Positions 5,509 through 9,031 of a stretch of DNA of 9,031 nt are shown here, in pieces. The notes under the pieces were generated by a model. That model had not been told where the DNA came from. It saw nothing but the letters and a program-made list of their open reading frames with translations, and made no database searches. Where the stretch lies: assembly GCA_050954505.1 (NCBI GenBank), contig JBPBPY010000310.1:1-9031 (forward strand). The letters run 5' to 3'. Within the stretch, counting starts at the first letter, position 1. Each line of letters starts with the position of its first letter. The DNA comes from JAQGMO01 sp050954505 (GTDB lineage: Bacteria; Pseudomonadota; Gammaproteobacteria; Burkholderiales; Burkholderiaceae_D). A program made the position numbers and the translations under genes.

Positions 5509-6444
5509 TCAAGGCATAGCCGAGCCGCCGCGGTACCCAAAAATACTGGTGGCAAGATGGACGACCAGATAGTCGATGAAACTGCGCACCGAAGGGAGCA
5601 TGCCGCGCGGTGGCGGATATACCAGATGCACGACGTGGTGGTGTCCAGACCAGTCCGGCAGCACCTGCTCGAGCAATCCAGCTGTCAGCGAAGCCGCCAC
5701 CACGGGTTCAGGCAGCAAGGCGATGCCAACGCCGCGCAAGGTGGCATCGAGCTGGACCCGCAGGTCACTGGATACCAGCCGACTTGCCAGATGGACCTGG
5801 CGCTGCTGGCCATGCACATTGCAGAGTTCCCAGCGTGCACTGGCATTATCCACGAACGCCATCGACGTCATGGTCGCGTAGCCGGGCAATTGCGCTGGGT
5901 CGATCGGGCGAGTGTTCTGGTCCAGAAACTGCGGGCTGGCCACCAAGATACGCCGCGCCACGCCAAGTTCCTTGGCCACCAAGCCACCGGTATCCAAGAT
6001 TTCGGTGTCGGAACGCAACGCCAGGTCAAACCGTTCATCGATAAGGTTGACTGGCCGGTCCGTCGCTTCCAGTAATACGGTGACTTTGGGATGGGCCAGC
6101 ATATAGCCAGGCAGGATCGGCGCCAGATAATTCTGTGCAATAACGACCGGGCAACTGATGCGCACCGTACCGGCCGGCTCCTTGCGCATCTCGGCAACAC
6201 TGTCGAATGTCGTGCGAGCGCCATCCACCACGGCTTGACAGTGGCTGTAGAAACGGGCGCCGGCTTCGGTGAGCGTCAGTGTGCGGGTGGAGCGTTGCAA
6301 CAAGCGCACGCCTGTCTGCCGTTCCAGGTGGGCCACACGGCGACTCAACAGGCTCTTGTTGACGCCGATTGCGCGCTCGGCCGCAGAGAATCCGTTGTGC
6401 TGCACGACTGCAGCGAAGTAGAACAGGTCATTGAGATCTTCCAT
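5509..6444 (-). CDS. LysR-family transcriptional regulator, divergent from the efflux operon
   Basis: LysR-type regulator of 311 residues. The helix-turn-helix is at about 19-38 (FSAAERAIGVNKSLLSRRVA), followed by HLERQTGVRLLQRSTRTLTLTEAG; the effector domain runs from about 92 (VRISCPVVIAQ) through LIDERFDLALRSD, ILVASPQFLDQN and LDATLRGVGIALLPE to about 295. The ATG at 6444 is chosen because MEDLNDLFYF is the usual family beginning; the same frame extends to 6498, but that adds 18 residues lacking family resemblance and would cover the operator. It is divergent from the NodT/EmrA-type efflux genes. A 22-bp dyad begins 6 nt before its start codon, so binding there could both repress its own gene and control the pump. 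The domain layout recalls AaeR/DsdC-group LysR proteins that control export of aromatic acids or drugs, but the inducer is not predictable. Confidence 0.95.
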   Translation of the reverse strand: MEDLNDLFYFAAVVQHNGFSAAERAIGVNKSLLSRRVAHLERQTGVRLLQRSTRTLTLTEAGARFYSHCQAVVDGARTTFDSVAEMRKEPAGTVRISCPVVIAQNYLAPILPGYMLAHPKVTVLLEATDRPVNLIDERFDLALRSDTEILDTGGLVAKELGVARRILVASPQFLDQNTRPIDPAQLPGYATMTSMAFVDNASARWELCNVHGQQRQVHLASRLVSSDLRVQLDATLRGVGIALLPEPVVAASLTAGLLEQVLPDWSGHHHVVHLVYPPPRGMLPSVRSFIDYLVVHLATSIFGYRGGSAMP

Positions 6445-6450
6445 GCTTCG

Positions 6451-6472
6451 ATTGTTGCATATGTGCACCAAT
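6451..6472. promoter_or_regulatory. 22-bp imperfect palindrome, candidate LysR recognition site
   Basis: Outer arms ATTG (6451-6454) and CAAT (6469-6472), inner arms TGCA (6456-6459) and TGCA (6464-6467): 9 of 11 base pairs are symmetrical. It contains a T-N11-A spacing (T6455, A6467). It lies 6 nt before the LysR start on one side and centres near -65 relative to the start point predicted from the efflux promoter, the usual place for a LysR recognition site. Confidence 0.6.
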
Positions 6473-6491
6473 GTTTCATGAATTGTGCGGC

Positions 6492-6520
6492 TTATCAAGA
6501 CTTGCTACACGGCATATAGT
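6492..6520 (+). promoter_or_regulatory. Predicted sigma-70 promoter of the efflux operon
   Basis: The -35 box TTATCA (6492-6497) and -10 box TATAGT (6515-6520, five of six consensus bases) are separated by 17 nt. The predicted start near 6527 would leave a leader of about 50-75 nt before the outer-membrane lipoprotein gene. On the minus strand, TTGATA (6493-6498) overlaps the -35 box and could serve the LysR gene, though no good -10 accompanies it. Confidence 0.55.
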
Positions 6521-6579
6521 CCTTCTTTGCTGCCATGCACCATGGCCGCGCCGACGCATGCTGACATATTGTGGAGAAG

Positions 6580-8088
6580 ATGTTGAGGAACAAGGGAGAA
6601 CGAGTGCCGACTCGATGCTTGCTGGCTGCGTGCTGTGTGGTATGGCTTGCCGGATGCGCCTCGCAGGAAGGCGCCATTAAAACGCAGTCGGCCCCCATAA
6701 ACGCCGCACAGATGGGAACCTCCACAGCGCTGTCGGGATGGACACCGTCGGCGGCCAACTGGCCAACCAGTCAGTGGTGGCGCCGTTACGCGGACCCCCA
6801 GCTCGATCGGCTTGTGGACGTCGCGCTGCGCGATAGTCCCTCCTTGCACATGGCGCAGGCGCGGGTGCGACTGGCCATGGCACTCAGTGGCGTGGCCGAC
6901 GCCGCACGGAGCGTGCAAATCAGCGCCGGCGCACGGGAGTCGCGCCAGCGCTACAGCGAAGACAGCACCTTTCCCGCCCCGCTGGCGGGCAGCTGGAAAT
7001 CCTATGACGAGGTCATGCTCAACGCAAGCTATGACTTCGATTTCTGGGGGAAAAACGAAGCGGCACTCCAGGCAGCGCTGGATCGCCAACATGCAGTCGA
7101 AGTCGAACTCCAGGCTGCGCGGCTGCTGGTTTCGTCGAGTCTGGTGCAGACCTATCTGCGGTTAGCCCAGCTCTATCTGCAACTTGATCTGGCCCAGCAA
7201 ACCCAGGCGCAGCGCCAGGACATTTTGAGATTGACACAGCAGCGCCGCGCGGCGGGCTTGGACTCCGATGTTGAACTCAAGCTCGCCGATGGCGCGGTAC
7301 CGGCAGCGCGCCAACAGGTTGCGGCACTGCAAGAAAGCATTTCCTTGACCCGCCAACAGCTTGGCGCCTTGATGGGCGCCGGCCCCGATGGCGGCCTGGC
7401 ACTCGAGCGCCCGTCGCTGCCATTGGACCAGCTTGCCGGTTTGCCTTCTTCGGTCCCTACGGAATTGATTGGGCACCGCCCGGACATCGTCGCGCAACGC
7501 TGGCGCGTCGAAGCGGCTGGACGTGAAATCAAGGTCGCCCATGCGCAGTTCTATCCCAATGTCAGCCTGGTGTCCTATATCGGCGTCCAAAGCATTTATC
7601 TAAGCCATTTTTTTGACATCGGCAGCAGGGTTGGTTCGCTGGGCCCTGCCGTGTCGCTGCCGGTGTTTGATGGCGGACGCTTGCGCAGCAACCTGGGCGC
7701 GCGCAATGCAGAGTACGACATTGCGGTCGAACAGTACAACCTCGGGGTAAGCAACGCACTGCAGGATGTCGTGGGTGTACTGACCTCGATGCAAACGGTC
7801 GCGGCGCAGCGCAACGATCAGGCGCAAGCTGTGCAAAGTTCAACCATCGGCTACGACCTTGCCCTGCAGCGTTACCAGGCTGGTACCGGAAATTATCTGC
7901 AAGTTCTGTCTGCAGCGCTGCAATGCCAGGGCCAGCAGCGTTTGCTGGTTGATTTGCAGGCCCGTAGCCTGCTGCTCGACGCGAGCCTGCAACGCGCCCT
8001 CGGTAGCGGTGTGTTGGACGCTCAGGACGCGTTGACAATGCGGCACGCCCCTTTGATTGATGCAGCACGCCCCCCTTTGATTGATTAA
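6580..8088 (+). CDS. NodT-family outer-membrane efflux lipoprotein (TolC-like channel of a tripartite pump)
   Basis: Outer-membrane factor of 502 residues from the ATG at 6580, normal for the family; trimers form the exit duct that docks to a periplasmic adaptor. It has a lipoprotein signal with lipobox LAGC and lipidated C26, then the first efflux repeat (WWRRYADPQLDRLVDVALRDSP) and the second half with the family hallmark LIGHRPDIVAQRWRVEAAGREIKVAHAQFYPNVSL and LPVFDGGRL. The start is debatable: a GTG at 6604 has a better-spaced Shine-Dalgarno (GGGAG 6594-6598, 5 nt) and still leaves a complete 17-residue lipoprotein signal, while the ATG has GGAG only 3 nt away; a GTG at 6571 is also in frame. 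The adaptor gene starts 11 nt after its stop. The extreme C-terminus holds a near-duplicated APLID/PPLID tail. Confidence 0.95.
   Translation: MLRNKGERVPTRCLLAACCVVWLAGCASQEGAIKTQSAPINAAQMGTSTALSGWTPSAANWPTSQWWRRYADPQLDRLVDVALRDSPSLHMAQARVRLAMALSGVADAARSVQISAGARESRQRYSEDSTFPAPLAGSWKSYDEVMLNASYDFDFWGKNEAALQAALDRQHAVEVELQAARLLVSSSLVQTYLRLAQLYLQLDLAQQTQAQRQDILRLTQQRRAAGLDSDVELKLADGAVPAARQQVAALQESISLTRQQLGALMGAGPDGGLALERPSLPLDQLAGLPSSVPTELIGHRPDIVAQRWRVEAAGREIKVAHAQFYPNVSLVSYIGVQSIYLSHFFDIGSRVGSLGPAVSLPVFDGGRLRSNLGARNAEYDIAVEQYNLGVSNALQDVVGVLTSMQTVAAQRNDQAQAVQSSTIGYDLALQRYQAGTGNYLQVLSAALQCQGQQRLLVDLQARSLLLDASLQRALGSGVLDAQDALTMRHAPLIDAARPPLID
8043..8085 (+). repeat. Near-tandem 19/21-nt duplication at the 3' end of the efflux lipoprotein gene
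   Basis: Unit 1 is at 8043-8061 and unit 2 at 8065-8085; both read GCACG, a C-run, then TTTGATTGAT. The C-runs (not counting the shared G-C start) are four C at 8048-8051 and six C at 8070-8075. The units start 22 nt apart, and the two extra C restore frame so that both encode (P)PLID; the second abuts the stop codon. Confidence 0.85.
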
Positions 8089-8099
8089 CCAGGATACGC

Positions 8100-9031
8100 A
8101 TGACTTCCGTTCCACTTTCTGCCCCACAAGCCGTTGGCCCCACGACGGCGTCCAACAACCGAACGGCCATCGCCGTCACCCTTGTCGTGTTAATGGCTCT
8201 GGGTGCAGCAGCGTTCTGGTTTTTCGCCGGCCAGGGTACTGAAAGCACGGAAGACGCTTACGTGGACGGCAACGTAGTGCAGATCACGCCGCAAACCAAC
8301 GGCACCGTAACGGCGATCAATGCCGACAGCACCGACATGGTTCGCGCTGGCGATGTGCTCGTGTCTCTCAATCCGGTCGACGCAAGCCTGGCGCTGCAAA
8401 GGGCGCAAGCACAACTGGCCAAGAGCGTACGCCAGGTGCGTGGCCAATATTCGGCGGCAAGCCAAATGCGCGCCAGCCTCGCGCAGCGCCAATCCGAACT
8501 CGACCGGGCACTTGCCGACATGGCGCGCCGCGCAGCCCTGGCGAAGACCGGCGCCATCTCGCAGGAAGAATACATTCACGCCCAGCAAATCGTGGCCGCC
8601 GCGCAAGCCACCTTGAACGTGGCCCAGCAACAGCTGGCCAGCAGCCAAGCTTTGGTGGACGCCCCGTCGCTGAGCAGCCATCCGGATGTGATGATTGCCG
8701 CAGCGCAGGTTCGTGAAGCGTTCATCGGTGCCGCACGCACCGAACTGCGCGCGCCCATTGCCGGCATGGTTACCCGGCGCAGCGCGCAAGTTGGACAACG
8801 CATCAGTCCAGGCGGATCGCTGATGTCGGTGGTTTCGCTCGACCATGTCTGGGTGAGCGCCAATTTCAAGGAATCGCAGCTACGGCATCTGCGCATCAAT
8901 CAGCCGGTGACGGTGACGGCTGACGTCTATGGCAACACGGTGCGTTATCGTGGACATGTGCAAGGCCTCGATGCGGGTACCGGCAGCGCGTTTTCCCTGA
9001 TGCCGGCGCAAAACGCCACGGGTAACTGGAT
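8100..9031 (+). CDS. EmrA/HlyD-type membrane-fusion adaptor of an efflux pump, partial (C-terminus off right edge)
   Basis: Periplasmic adaptor linking an inner-membrane exporter to the outer-membrane channel; 310 complete codons are present of a family usually near 390. Order: cytosolic N-terminus 1-20, one membrane segment about 22-43 (TAIAVTLVVLMALGAAAFWFF), the EmrA hallmark TEDAYVDGNVVQITPQ at 50-65 opening the lipoyl-like domain, a Gln/Ala-rich alpha-helical hairpin about 95-195, the second lipoyl half (LRAPIAGMVTRRSAQVGQRISPGG), the beta-barrel (VWVSANFKESQLRHLRINQPVTVTAD) and the strongly conserved GTGSAFSLMPAQNATGNW at the edge. The start is supported by AGGA (8091-8094) 5 nt before the ATG, 11 nt after the channel gene's stop, so both belong to one operon. 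The hallmark motifs favour an EmrB-type major-facilitator partner downstream over an RND pump. Confidence 0.94.
   Translation, partial: MTSVPLSAPQAVGPTTASNNRTAIAVTLVVLMALGAAAFWFFAGQGTESTEDAYVDGNVVQITPQTNGTVTAINADSTDMVRAGDVLVSLNPVDASLALQRAQAQLAKSVRQVRGQYSAASQMRASLAQRQSELDRALADMARRAALAKTGAISQEEYIHAQQIVAAAQATLNVAQQQLASSQALVDAPSLSSHPDVMIAAAQVREAFIGAARTELRAPIAGMVTRRSAQVGQRISPGGSLMSVVSLDHVWVSANFKESQLRHLRINQPVTVTADVYGNTVRYRGHVQGLDAGTGSAFSLMPAQNATGNW

Noticed and set aside
7562..8248. Minus-strand open frame of 228 codons over the efflux lipoprotein and adaptor junction
   Set aside because: It is a high-GC shadow spanning the end of one well-supported gene and the start of the next; its product is Arg/Ala/Pro-rich and has no domain.
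8190..8846. Minus-strand open frame of 218 codons over the EmrA-type gene
   Set aside because: The plus strand encodes clear EmrA hallmark motifs; the minus-strand product resembles nothing and has typical antisense composition.
1..9031. CRISPR arrays, tRNA genes, insertion sequences, prophage or toxin-antitoxin genes
   Set aside because: No regularly spaced repeats, cloverleaf-like sequences, transposase motifs or toxin-antitoxin-like gene pairs were seen on either strand.

Overview
The window looks like a chromosomal stretch from a betaproteobacterium of the order Burkholderiales, probably near Oxalobacteraceae. This placement rests on a small secreted DUF4148 protein (a family largely confined to that order), moderately high GC, and the mix of LysR regulators, a GATase1-type AraC regulator and an EmrA-type efflux operon. 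It is an inference from gene content, not from a marker gene.

Layout, left to right. (1) 1-885, minus strand: N-terminal 295 residues of glutathione-dependent formaldehyde dehydrogenase (frmA/adhC class III alcohol dehydrogenase), cut by the left edge. (2) 1029-2072, plus: a divergently transcribed DJ-1/PfpI + AraC (GlxA-type) regulator. (3) 2158-2772, minus: a small FMN nitroreductase, convergent with the regulator, with a hairpin between the two. (4) 2971-3327 and 3320-3499, minus: an ABM-fold monooxygenase-like protein and a 4-oxalocrotonate-tautomerase-like protein whose reading frames overlap by 8 nt. (5) 3724-4632, plus: a LysR regulator divergent from the tautomerase. (6) 4908-5243, plus: an exported DUF4148 protein with a strong intrinsic terminator at 5323-5359. 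(7) 5509-6444, minus: a second LysR regulator. (8) 6580-8088 and 8100-9031, plus: a NodT-type outer-membrane efflux lipoprotein followed by an EmrA/HlyD-type adaptor that runs off the right edge; an EmrB-type transporter is expected next.

Three divergent regulator/target pairs occur in 9 kb: AraC/FrmA, LysR/tautomerase-ABM(-nitroreductase) and LysR/efflux. The predicted targets all suit handling of small reactive or aromatic compounds: formaldehyde oxidation, quinone or quinol redox chemistry, and export. That common theme is inference. The best-supported regulatory signal is at the second LysR/efflux divide, where a 22-bp dyad lies about 65 bp upstream of the start point predicted from a good sigma-70-like promoter, the usual recognition position for LysR regulators.

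No tRNA, rRNA, CRISPR array, insertion sequence or prophage gene was seen. Nothing here is clearly a wholly new system. The points most worth a second look are the active-site substitutions in the tautomerase, the compact tautomerase-ABM pair, the LysR operator/promoter at 6451-6520 and the duplicated C-terminal tail of the efflux lipoprotein.
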